A DNA stretch of 6,198 nt from an uncultured Collinsella sp. (GCA_900754435.1 CAAECT010000026.1:1-6198), one strand, 5' to 3'; shown: positions 1-4,930, counted from the stretch's first letter. Numbers and translations are program-made. Notes: generated from the letters alone by a model not told the origin.

Positions 1-489
1 GAGTGCATCGCCGCTATGGCCGAGGCCGAGCCCGAGATGTGCGTTGGCGCCGGCACTGTCCTGACCGTCGAGCAGGTTGAGCAGGCCCGCGCAGCCGGTG
101 CCAAGTTCATCGTCTCCCCGGGTTACAACGAGGACGTTGTGAAGCACTGCATCGACATCGACCTGCCTGTCCTTCCCGGCACCGTAACCCCCTCCGAGGT
201 CACCGCAGCCGAGAACCTGGGCCTCAAGGTCACCAAGTTCTTCCCCGCGTCCCAGTATGGCGGCCTAAACACCATCAAGGCCCTCGCCGCTCCGTTTGTC
301 GGTCACCGCTTTATGCCCACCGGCGGCGTGAGCACCGCCAACGTCGAGGAGTACCTGAGCTCCTCCGCCATCATCGCCTGCGGTGGCACCTGGATGGTCA
401 AGCCGGCCCTGTTTGCCGACGGCGACTTCTCCAAGGTCGAGCAGATCGCCCGCGAGGCCATGGACGTCGTCAAGAAGGTCCGCGGCTAG
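1..489 (+). CDS. eda: KDPG/KHG aldolase, C-terminal part (5' end outside the window)
   Basis: Entner-Doudoroff aldolase that cleaves 2-keto-3-deoxy-6-phosphogluconate to pyruvate and glyceraldehyde 3-phosphate in the cytosol; many members also act on 4-hydroxy-2-oxoglutarate. The reading frame is open from base 1 and encodes 162 residues, so about 50 N-terminal residues of the usual ~210 are missing, and the first in-frame ATG at base 16 is internal. Family motifs appear in order: GAGTVL, KFIVSPG, LPGTVTPSEV, VTKFFPA, FMPTGGV and GGTWM. The lysine of TKFFPA (codon 235-237) matches the Schiff-base lysine of class I KDPG aldolases, and FMPTGGV is the phosphate-binding loop. The reading frame looks intact. 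A terminator follows 18 bases after the stop, so this is the last gene of its transcript. The GntR regulator and GntP permease on the opposite strand suggest a shared sugar-acid pathway. Family assignment is secure; substrate preference between KDPG and KHG is not visible. Confidence 0.95.
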   Translation, partial: ECIAAMAEAEPEMCVGAGTVLTVEQVEQARAAGAKFIVSPGYNEDVVKHCIDIDLPVLPGTVTPSEVTAAENLGLKVTKFFPASQYGGLNTIKALAAPFVGHRFMPTGGVSTANVEEYLSSSAIIACGGTWMVKPALFADGDFSKVEQIAREAMDVVKKVRG

Positions 490-506
490 GTTTAGCTCTC
501 TATCGT

Positions 507-544
507 GAAAGGGGGCGTGCCCTAGACCTCGCCCCCTTTCTTTT
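507..544 (+). terminator. Intrinsic terminator of the aldolase gene
   Basis: An 11-bp perfect stem (507-517 with 530-540, left arm GAAAGGGGGCG) encloses a 12-nt loop and is followed by TTTT at 541-544. It begins 18 bases after the aldolase stop codon. The reverse strand carries a short T-rich tail (CTTTCACG), so weak activity on minus-strand transcripts is possible. Confidence 0.9.
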
Positions 545-645
545 AAAGCAGCTCGGAAGCGCGCCGTTTCCGTCACGAACAAGAACCAAAACCGTCTTGT
601 ATGCTGATAGAACGTGACGGAAGCGACACGCCCCCGAGCCGCTTT
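545..645 (-). repeat. 101-bp imperfect palindrome, candidate minus-strand structured RNA or MITE-like element
   Basis: The 33-nt arms 545-577 and 613-645 are inverted repeats with 27 of 33 positions matching, including a perfect 10-bp inner stem (568-577 with 613-622) and a good outer end (AAAGC-R-GCTCGG). The 35-nt loop contains a further ACAAG/CTTGT pairing (579-583 with 596-600). All six arm differences are transitions. Read as minus-strand RNA, five become G-U wobbles and only one remains an A-C mismatch. Read as plus-strand RNA there are five A-C mismatches and one wobble. This asymmetry suggests that any functional transcript is the minus strand. No flanking target-site duplication is visible, and no protein-coding reading is convincing. 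It abuts the T-tract of the aldolase terminator. It could be a mobile palindromic repeat, a processed hairpin RNA or a decayed insertion. Confidence 0.6.
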
Positions 646-702
646 GCCTACTCGGCTGGCAACCGCGCCCAGTTGGGCCACATCGACAAAAACCGAGCCA
701 CC

Positions 703-779
703 AAAACAGCTGCGGCGCCGTCTGGAGGAATGGACCCCTGCTTCCGGTCTTTTCCTCCAAGCGACGCCGCAGCTTTTTT
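703..779. terminator. Large bidirectional terminator-like hairpin between convergent genes
   Basis: Arms 708-729 and 753-774 align over 22 positions: 10 perfect outer pairs (AGCTGCGGCG), a weaker central stretch of five, and 7 perfect inner pairs (TGGAGGA with TCCTCCA), with a 23-nt loop. On the plus strand the stem runs into TTTTTT (774-779); on the minus strand it is followed by GTTTTGG (707-701). It lies between the converging aldolase and GntR genes, downstream of both. It may end GntR transcription about 105 bases after its stop, and also stop plus-strand read-through. The central mismatches again favour the minus-strand RNA (two G-U wobbles and one A-C, against one wobble and two A-C). 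Confidence 0.7.
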
Positions 780-800
780 GTGCCCCGATAGTACCCCGGC

Positions 801-867
801 AGTTGCGGTGAGATACGGACTGTTTACACCATCAGAGCCGCAAAACAATCCCTATTTCACCGCAACT
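801..867. repeat. Palindromic repeat element, copy 1 (AGTTGCGGTG family)
   Basis: Arms 801-825 and 843-867 are 25-nt inverted repeats with three differences and a 17-nt loop. The outer AGTTGCGGTGA / TCACCGCAACT is perfect. The arm sequence and the right flank (ATGAAGGGGACG, 869-880) resemble the second copy at 1644-1728. It lies 15 bases beyond the stop codon of the minus-strand GntR gene, so it falls in that gene's 3' untranslated region. No T-run follows directly on either strand, so it is not an obvious terminator. Confidence 0.75.
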
Positions 868-882
868 AATGAAGGGGACGAG

Positions 883-1575
883 TTAGATGGCCGAGTCTTT
901 GGACAGCTCAAAATAGTCGGGATGCAAGGCGATAACCGGACCTTGCTCTTCGGGCATCAGGTGCAGGTGCGTCTCTGCCAGATAGCTCGCCGTGTCGGTA
1001 TCGCCCCCCTTAATGGCCTCGAGAATCCGGCGATGCTGCCGACGAATCGGCTCCCAATCCAGATCCTGCGACACCATACGCAACCAGTTGTATCGCTCAA
1101 AATGCGTGTTGATGCTCTTCATCCAATCCCACAACATGTGACGACCGGCAATCTCAAAACACGTCTCATGGAACAGGTTGTCCAGGTCAAAGAAACGACG
1201 CGTTTCGCTATGGTCGAGCGACTCGGACTCGGCAAGGATCTGCTCAATCCGCTGCTTTTGCTCGGGCGAGGCGGCCGAACAGCATTTAATAAGCACGCTT
1301 CTCTCGAGCTTCTCGCGCAAAAAGCAGGCGTTTTCGGCGCGTTCCATGCTGATTTTAGAGACATAGGTACCGCTTTTGGGACGCGTTTCCACCAGCTCCT
1401 GCTCGCGCAGACGCACAAAGGACTCGCGAATGGGTGTGCGCCCGATTCCCGTCTCTTTTTCCAGACCAATCGCCGAAAGGCGCGTGCCGGGCTTGAGCTC
1501 GGCATAGATGATCTTGGACCGCAATGCGTTGTACGCCTGGTCTTGCAGGCTCTGATAATGCTGGTGTTGTTCCAT
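883..1575 (-). CDS. GntR-family transcriptional regulator, FadR subfamily (FCD domain)
   Basis: A DNA-binding regulator of 230 residues, the normal size for the FadR branch. Residues ~8-75 form the GntR winged helix, with the typical LKPGTRLSAIGLEKETGIGRTPIRESFVRL stretch (shown here split as LKPGTRLS and GIGRTPIRE) and the wing YVSKIS. Residues ~85-210 are an all-helical FCD ligand domain. D132, H136, H181 and H203 sit with the spacing expected of FCD metal-binding residues (D-x3-H, then HRRILEAI, then ETHLH). FCD regulators commonly sense organic or sugar acids. The start at 1575 is chosen because GAGGG lies 4 bases upstream and because the family N-terminus begins there; the reading frame continues upstream to 1689 only through palindromic non-coding DNA. 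With the aldolase on one side and the GntP permease on the other, it likely controls sugar-acid uptake or breakdown. Subfamily assignment is firm; the ligand is inferred. Confidence 0.93.
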   Translation of the reverse strand: MEQHQHYQSLQDQAYNALRSKIIYAELKPGTRLSAIGLEKETGIGRTPIRESFVRLREQELVETRPKSGTYVSKISMERAENACFLREKLERSVLIKCCSAASPEQKQRIEQILAESESLDHSETRRFFDLDNLFHETCFEIAGRHMLWDWMKSINTHFERYNWLRMVSQDLDWEPIRRQHRRILEAIKGGDTDTASYLAETHLHLMPEEQGPVIALHPDYFELSKDSAI

Positions 1576-1619
1576 AAAGCCCTCGGATGAAGCCTCGGTT
1601 AATCGAATACCACCATGCA

Positions 1620-1648
1620 ATACTATCGCATCCCCCGCCCCCTCATAA
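1620..1648 (-). promoter_or_regulatory. Candidate promoter of the GntR gene
   Basis: On the minus strand TTATGA (1648-1643) and TAGTAT (1625-1620) are 17 bases apart, with the start codon 45 bases beyond. The -35 match is poor. The -35 hexamer overlaps the outer end of the hairpin element at 1644-1718, so the element may contribute part of the promoter. Weak evidence. Confidence 0.35.
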
Positions 1649-1724
1649 GTTGCGGTGGAATAGTTCCTGTTCAAAGCCTTCAGCAGCAAAAACAGGAACT
1701 ATTCCACCGCAACTTATGGGGGGG
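1638..1724. repeat. Palindromic repeat element, copy 2 (perfect 28-bp arms)
   Basis: Arms 1644-1671 and 1691-1718 are perfect 28-nt inverted repeats around a 19-nt loop. They extend by a T-G pair and about five C-G pairs (1638-1642 with 1720-1724) into a stem of about 34 bp. The core AAGTTGCGGTGGAATAG matches the family of copy 1 (801-867), and the right flank ends in a similar GGGGACG. No T-run follows on either strand. It lies between the permease terminator and the GntR start and overlaps the candidate GntR -35 box. Candidate roles are a REP/MITE-like mobile palindrome, an RNA-processing or stability hairpin, or an extruding cruciform. Confidence 0.85.
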
Positions 1725-1749
1725 GACGGGTGCGACATGCCGTTGGTAT

Positions 1750-1796
1750 AAAAAGCAAAGGCCCGCGGACAGTTTGATAGGCAACTGTCCGCGGGC
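1750..1796 (-). terminator. Intrinsic terminator of the GntP permease gene
   Basis: A perfect 14-bp GC-rich stem (1761-1774 with 1783-1796, arm GCCCGCGGACAGTT) has an 8-nt loop. On the minus strand it is followed by CTTTGCTTTTTA. It lies 36 bases past the permease stop codon. It should separate permease transcription from the downstream GntR gene. Confidence 0.9.
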
Positions 1797-1832
1797 TTGC
1801 GGTGAGACACGCTTGTCTTATGCGTTTCTCGC

Positions 1833-3167
1833 CTAGATAAACAGGCTCAGGATCAGAACCATGATGAGGCCGACAACGGAGTTGACGAGCTCCAACAGGC
1901 CCCATGTCTTATAGGTATCCTTCATCGACAGGCCAAACGACTGCTGGAACAGCAGGTAGCCGCCGTCATACATAGGCGTGATGGTATTGGATGCGCAGGC
2001 GCAGACCAGTACTGCAAGCACCGGGTTGATGCCAAACTGCGTAACCATAGGTGCCACGACGCCGGCGGCGGTGATGGCCGAGACGGTACCCTGGCCGGTA
2101 AGCAGGCGCAGGACCACCGTGATCACCCAAGCCAAAATCAGCGGCGACACCGGCATAAGGCTCACCATGTCGGCAAGCGTCGCGCCAACGCCAGAAGTAA
2201 TGATGACCTGCTTCATGATGCCGCCGGCACCGATAACGAGCAGCACGTTCGCGACGCCCTTGATAGCATCGGACATAGAGCTAGAGATCTCTCCGCCATC
2301 CATGCCGCGCGTATAACCATACGCAACCATGGCAAGAATCATCGTGATGAGCATAGTGATATCTGCGCTACCGATGCAGCTGGCAAGATCGTATGCAAAG
2401 CAACCCTCGCCCACCGTGTTCTTGATAATCGAAGCCCCAATCATGATGATTGCCGGGAACAGCGGCACCAGAATGGAAAGCCAGAACGGCGGAAGCTCGT
2501 CCGCGGGCCTGCGCTCCGCCGGCTTCATAACATTGCCAAGCGGCATGTCATCGAGACCGGGGATGAAATGGCACAGCAAAAGACCAGAGCAGATAAGTGT
2601 CGGAATCGTGACGATCAGACCAAAGATGTAGACCGGCGGAACCTCGGCACCAAAGGCACTCACCAGCGCCATAGGACCAGGCTGCGGCGGAAAAAGAGAA
2701 TGGCCCATCGTGGTACCAGAAACAGCCGGGATAATCAGGCGCATATAGGGGATGTCGGCCTCTTTGGCGATGCTGATAACGAGCGGCGTAACGATAAGGA
2801 ACGCCACCTCGTAGAACATGCTCATACCAAAGATAACGCCGATGATCAGAAGCGCAACAGGCAGCAGCTTAATACCGAGCTTGTCAACGATAGTGTCGGC
2901 AATCTGCTGCGAGGCACCCGAATCGGTCATCAGTTTTCCGATGGCTGCGCCAAAGATAATGATCAGCGCAAGCGACTTAAGCGTTCCGCCCAGTCCATCT
3001 TCCATGGTGGTGACAAGGTCGCCCACAGAGATGCCGTCGGCAAGGGCGATAAAAATGGCGGAAAGAATAAGCGCAATGATGCTGTTGATTTTAAACTTAA
3101 CGATCATGGCGACCAGCAGGACTACGCCCACCAGCACCCAAAGGAGTGAAACAACTCCTGCATTCAT
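1833..3167 (-). CDS. GntP-family sugar-acid:proton symporter
   Basis: An integral membrane permease of 444 residues, the usual GntP-family length, with about 12 hydrophobic segments spread along it. GntP members import gluconate, idonate, fructuronate, glycerate or D-serine with protons. Family landmarks in order are GAAIGKLMTDSGASQQIA (~residues 75-92), GMSMFYEVAFLIVTPLV (~115-130), GHSLFPPQPGPMAL (~155-168), IGAGGIMKQVIITSGVG (~320-335), LLTGQGTVSAITAAGVVAP, and TPMYDGGYLLFQQSFGLSMKD near the C-terminus. Two landmarks differ from my memory of E. coli GntT: PPQPGP instead of PPHPGP, and MYDGGY instead of VNDAGF, so the substrate may not be gluconate. The start at 3167 has AAAGGAG 7 bases upstream; the open frame continues to 3200 without another ribosome site. 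The HIT gene ends 66 bases upstream on the same strand. Family is secure; substrate is unknown. Confidence 0.92.
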   Translation of the reverse strand: MNAGVVSLLWVLVGVVLLVAMIVKFKINSIIALILSAIFIALADGISVGDLVTTMEDGLGGTLKSLALIIIFGAAIGKLMTDSGASQQIADTIVDKLGIKLLPVALLIIGVIFGMSMFYEVAFLIVTPLVISIAKEADIPYMRLIIPAVSGTTMGHSLFPPQPGPMALVSAFGAEVPPVYIFGLIVTIPTLICSGLLLCHFIPGLDDMPLGNVMKPAERRPADELPPFWLSILVPLFPAIIMIGASIIKNTVGEGCFAYDLASCIGSADITMLITMILAMVAYGYTRGMDGGEISSSMSDAIKGVANVLLVIGAGGIMKQVIITSGVGATLADMVSLMPVSPLILAWVITVVLRLLTGQGTVSAITAAGVVAPMVTQFGINPVLAVLVCACASNTITPMYDGGYLLFQQSFGLSMKDTYKTWGLLELVNSVVGLIMVLILSLFI

Positions 3168-3202
3168 AGATAAGCTCCTTTTAACTGGCAATGAAGCCAA
3201 GT

Positions 3203-3223
3203 GCTTCTATTCGAAATAGCAGC
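3203..3223. promoter_or_regulatory. Short inverted repeat upstream of the permease gene
   Basis: GCT-T-CTATT-CGA-AATAG-C-AGC gives eight paired positions with one mismatch around a 3-nt centre. It lies between the HIT stop and the permease ribosome site. On the minus strand no T-run follows, so it is more likely a protein-binding site than a terminator. A regulator site for the permease would fit its position, but this is inference. Confidence 0.3.
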
Positions 3224-3233
3224 TTTTACTCGC

Positions 3234-3668
3234 TTACAGGTTGGCGACAATTGCCTGGGCGATCTCGTCGTACTGAGCCGACTCGAGCGTGACGCGACCG
3301 GGGTTCATGGCAAACACGTCGCCAAACTCAAACGGGTCGTCCTTGTACTTGGGGACGATATGCACGTGCAGGTGATGCATGGTGTCGCCGTAGGCACCAA
3401 AGTTAATCTTGTCGGGATTGAACGCCTTGTGCAGCGCTGCCGCGACATGGCGGACATCGGCCATAAAGGCGGCGGCGTCTTCCTCGGACATGCAGGAGAT
3501 GTCATCGACGTGCTGCTTGGAGGCCACGATTACGCGGCCCTTATGACTCTGCTCCTTAAACAAGATGAGCTTGCTGGCAGGCAGGTCAAGCATGGGGATG
3601 CCAAAGGCATCGACGAGCGTGTTGTCGGTCCCGCACATGCAGTACGAGCAATCGGTATGCTGTTCCAT
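3234..3668 (-). CDS. HIT-family nucleotide hydrolase/transferase
   Basis: A small cytosolic protein of 144 residues, typical of the Hint/Fhit-like branch, whose members hydrolyse or transfer nucleotidyl groups (for example AMP-lysine or dinucleoside polyphosphates). The signature H-L-H-V-H-I-V lies at residues 99-105 (HHLHVHIVPKY), with H101 expected to be the nucleophile. C7 and C10 (DCSYC) form the N-terminal CxxC pair that binds zinc in many HIT proteins. The start at 3668 has AAAGGA 6 bases upstream and gives the family N-terminus. The frame stays open to 3845, but that extension passes through palindromic control DNA and has no family similarity. The permease gene follows after 66 bases with no terminator, so co-transcription is possible. 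The exact substrate cannot be told from sequence. Confidence 0.94.
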   Translation of the reverse strand: MEQHTDCSYCMCGTDNTLVDAFGIPMLDLPASKLILFKEQSHKGRVIVASKQHVDDISCMSEEDAAAFMADVRHVAAALHKAFNPDKINFGAYGDTMHHLHVHIVPKYKDDPFEFGDVFAMNPGRVTLESAQYDEIAQAIVANL

Positions 3669-3698
3669 GATGATCCTTTCGATCTGGACAATGATGAA

Positions 3699-3714
3699 TG
3701 CCGCTTTTGCGGCA
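3699..3714 (-). promoter_or_regulatory. Hairpin in the HIT 5' untranslated region
   Basis: TGCCGC-TTTT-GCGGCA is a perfect 6-bp stem with a tetraloop (AAAA on the minus strand), 30 bases before the HIT start codon. It would form in the mRNA leader. No alternative pairing partner was found. Confidence 0.35.
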
Positions 3715-3728
3715 GGCGTAACCCCTCG

Positions 3729-3758
3729 TTTACACCACCAGATAATGGACAGATACAA
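3729..3758 (-). promoter_or_regulatory. Candidate HIT promoter
   Basis: On the minus strand TTGTAT (3758-3753) and TGTAAA (3734-3729) are separated by 18 bases. The -35 hexamer shares base 3758 with a 10-bp palindrome ACGCATGCGT (3758-3767) and lies just downstream, in transcription direction, of the large inverted repeat at 3766-3799. The hexamers are imperfect. Confidence 0.35.
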
Positions 3759-3765
3759 CGCATGC

Positions 3766-3799
3766 GTAGTCGATACGAAATCGGTTTCGTATCGACTAC
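3766..3799. promoter_or_regulatory. Large inverted repeat containing operator copy 1 (ACGAAA-N4-TTTCGT)
   Basis: Perfect 15-nt arms (3766-3780 and 3785-3799, from GTAGTCGATACGAAA) flank TCGG. The inner 16 bases ACGAAATCGGTTTCGT (3775-3790) recur as ACGAAACTGATTTCGT at 3900-3915. No T-run follows on either strand, so a protein-binding site is more likely than a terminator. It lies upstream of the candidate HIT promoter. Confidence 0.6.
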
Positions 3800-3831
3800 C
3801 GCCATGATACAGCCAACGAGTTGTTACGATT

Positions 3832-3847
3832 AAGTGAACGTTCACTT
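3832..3847. promoter_or_regulatory. Perfect 16-bp palindrome, candidate operator
   Basis: AAGTGAACGTTCACTT is fully self-complementary. Such sites are typical of TetR-like dimeric regulators. It sits in the divergent region about 15 bases upstream of the -35 box of the membrane-protein promoter. No regulator gene of that type is in the window. Confidence 0.55.
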
Positions 3848-3862
3848 TTTATTGTTTTTCTC

Positions 3863-3890
3863 TTTGCAAATAGAATCCCGTGCGTATACT
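3863..3890 (+). promoter_or_regulatory. Promoter of the structured leader and YczE-type gene
   Basis: TATACT at 3885-3890 is a strong -10 hexamer, with TTTGCA at 3863-3868 as a -35 at 16-base spacing. Transcription would start near 3897. Operator copy 2 (3900-3915) begins immediately downstream of that start, the classic location for a repressor site. Confidence 0.6.
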
Positions 3891-3899
3891 AAGGCTCAA

Positions 3900-3915
3900 A
3901 CGAAACTGATTTCGT
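3900..3915. promoter_or_regulatory. Operator copy 2 (ACGAAA-N4-TTTCGT)
   Basis: ACGAAACTGATTTCGT has the same 6-bp arms and 4-base gap as the core of the inverted repeat at 3775-3790, with a different gap sequence. Conservation of the arms but not the gap suggests recognition by a dimeric protein. It directly overlaps the expected transcription start. Confidence 0.55.
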
Positions 3916-4048
3916 CTAGCGTGAGCAATAGGATGCTAAGACGCACTCTACCATCTTGGCATCCTATTGCCCACGCAATGTCATTTGCTTTCCTCCCGTC
4001 TCGCTGGCCCTTCAGTCCCATTCCGGCACAGCGAGACACTTCCTAGAC

Positions 4049-4128
4049 AACTGACCGTGGGGCCGGCTTTTCTGCTTTAACAGCAGTGCCTCCGATAACC
4101 CTCTTTTGCCGGTCCGGGTCAGTTTTTT
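4049..4128 (+). terminator. Intrinsic terminator in front of the YczE-type gene
   Basis: AACTGACC (4049-4056) pairs perfectly with GGTCAGTT (4117-4124), followed by TTTTTT (4123-4128). Inside, GCCGGC (4062-4067) pairs with GCCGGT (4108-4113), and a small hairpin CTGCT/AGCAG forms at 4072-4086. It lies after a promoter and before the gene's ribosome site, with no gene in between, which is the layout of transcription attenuation. Confidence 0.7.
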
Positions 4129-4155
4129 CACACAACCGAAAGGACGGGTAGCAAC

Positions 4156-4836
4156 ATGCGACCGCTCATCATCATGAATGGCGAGAAGATCGATTGGTTC
4201 CATACCGTCATCAGGATGCTGATGTATATGGCGGGCGTTGCAGTACTGGCACTCGGCATGAGTCTCCAGACGGCATCCGGCCTGGGTGTCGCCGCGCTCA
4301 CGCGCTTTGCCACAACCCTATCCATGCTCACGGGCAAGACGCTCGGCTTTTGGATCACTGCTACCTATGTCGCCTACATCGTGGCACAATTCACTATCTT
4401 GCGACGCGAGTTCCAGCCGCGCATCCTGCTCGAGCTGTGCTTCTCAACGCTCATCGGCGGCTTCACCGACTTCTTCATGGCGGTCAACCCGCTGCATCCC
4501 GCAGCACTCCCCATACAGGTTGAGACCATGCTGCTCTCCCTCGCTGTCACTGCATTTGGCGTAAGTCTCGTCGTCAACATGGGCGTTGTCCCCAACGCGC
4601 CCGACGACCTGGTGCAGGTCATTGCCGAAAAGATTAAACGCCGCTTTGGCGACGTAAAAGTCGTGTTCGACTGCTCGCATGTCGCCGTGTCTCTCGTTCT
4701 GTCGCTCGCGCTCATGCACAACCTGGGCGGCTTTGGCGTGACCACCGCCATCTCGGCGCTGTTCTTGGGCCATGTCATCAGCATCGCTAATAAGCTGTTC
4801 GCCCAGCGCTTTGTGCGCGCGGCATTCGGGAAATAG
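4156..4836 (+). CDS. YczE/YyaS/YitT-type integral membrane protein
   Basis: A 226-residue polytopic membrane protein. Hydrophobic segments are visible at ~17-38, ~45-80 (probably two), ~92-110, ~122-145, ~170-190 and ~193-212, so five or six helices. The pattern GMSLQTASGLGVAA after the first helix, the PNAPDDLVQVIAEK loop, and GGFGVTTAISALFLGHVI near the end fit the poorly characterised YczE/YitT-like group, whose function is not established. The start at 4156 is preceded by AAAGGA at 4139-4144, an 11-base spacing that is rather long; ATG at 4174 is an alternative but has no better site. Expression is probably governed by the promoter, operator copy 2 and the terminator-bearing leader upstream. 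No terminator is visible after the stop, and the ATPase gene starts 113 bases later. No functional link to its neighbours is evident. Confidence 0.8.
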   Translation: MRPLIIMNGEKIDWFHTVIRMLMYMAGVAVLALGMSLQTASGLGVAALTRFATTLSMLTGKTLGFWITATYVAYIVAQFTILRREFQPRILLELCFSTLIGGFTDFFMAVNPLHPAALPIQVETMLLSLAVTAFGVSLVVNMGVVPNAPDDLVQVIAEKIKRRFGDVKVVFDCSHVAVSLVLSLALMHNLGGFGVTTAISALFLGHVISIANKLFAQRFVRAAFGK

Positions 4837-4860
4837 CACCACCGTAAGAACCCGCAAACA

Positions 4861-4930
4861 GCGCTATACTTTGCTATATCTCACTATACTTTGCTATATC
4901 TTGCTATACTTTGCTATATCTCGCTATATC
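4861..4930 (+). repeat. 10-bp-periodic tandem repeat (seven decamers) at the ATPase promoter
   Basis: Three 20-bp units (4861-4880, 4881-4900, 4901-4920) share an identical 17-base core CTATACTTTGCTATATC, followed by a half unit at 4921-4930. Each unit is two related decamers of the form NNRCTATAYY, giving seven in all. They contain three TATACT and four TATATC hexamers plus TTGCTA boxes, so overlapping promoters can be drawn (for example TTGCTA 4871-4876 and TATATC 4895-4900, 18 apart). The repeat ends 19 bases before the ATPase start codon. Confidence 0.85.

Larger units (their letters stand above)
3897..4128 (+). ncRNA. Structured leader RNA (candidate attenuator or stand-alone small RNA)
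   Basis: The ~232-nt stretch from the predicted start to the T-run folds into successive strong hairpins. The first pairs 3919-3940 with 3955-3976 (20 Watson-Crick pairs, one G-U, one A-C mismatch). The second pairs 3998-4009 with 4025-4037 (GTCTCGCT / AGCGAGAC plus three pairs past a bulge). The third is the terminator at 4049-4128. The membrane-protein gene begins 28 bases after the T-run, so most transcripts would stop before it unless the terminator is prevented from forming. I do not recognise a known riboswitch class, T-box or leader peptide with a ribosome site. It could equally be an independent small RNA gene. Confidence 0.5.

Noticed and set aside
657..667. TGGCAACCGCG, similar to the T-box motif TGGNACCGCG
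   Set aside because: It has an extra base, no specifier stem or aminoacyl-tRNA synthetase or amino-acid gene follows, and the downstream gene is convergent.
265..681. Minus-strand frame of 138 codons
   Set aside because: It overlaps the aldolase in antisense, and its beginning lies in palindromic DNA.
601..1590. Long plus-strand reading frame of 329 codons
   Set aside because: It is antisense to the well-supported GntR gene and crosses two hairpins; its translation has no recognisable domain.
2568..3149. Plus-strand frame of 193 codons rich in Asn, Arg, Lys and Asp
   Set aside because: It is the antisense shadow of the GntP permease; such hydrophilic composition is what the complement of hydrophobic codons gives.
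3775..3790. Resemblance to a Gram-positive LexA box (CGAAC-N4-GTTCG)
   Set aside because: The arms are ACGAAA/TTTCGT and lack the required GAAC/GTTC, and the neighbouring genes are not SOS genes.
3669..3845. N-terminal extension of the HIT protein (open to 3845)
   Set aside because: It has no family similarity, it crosses a large inverted repeat, and the ribosome site fits the start at 3668.
3834..4046. Possible 70-codon leader peptide starting at a GTG
   Set aside because: The GTG lies upstream of the predicted promoter, and the internal ATGs at 3933 and 3978 have no ribosome-binding site.
4861..4930. CRISPR array
   Set aside because: The units are 10 and 20 bp with no spacers, so this is a simple tandem repeat.
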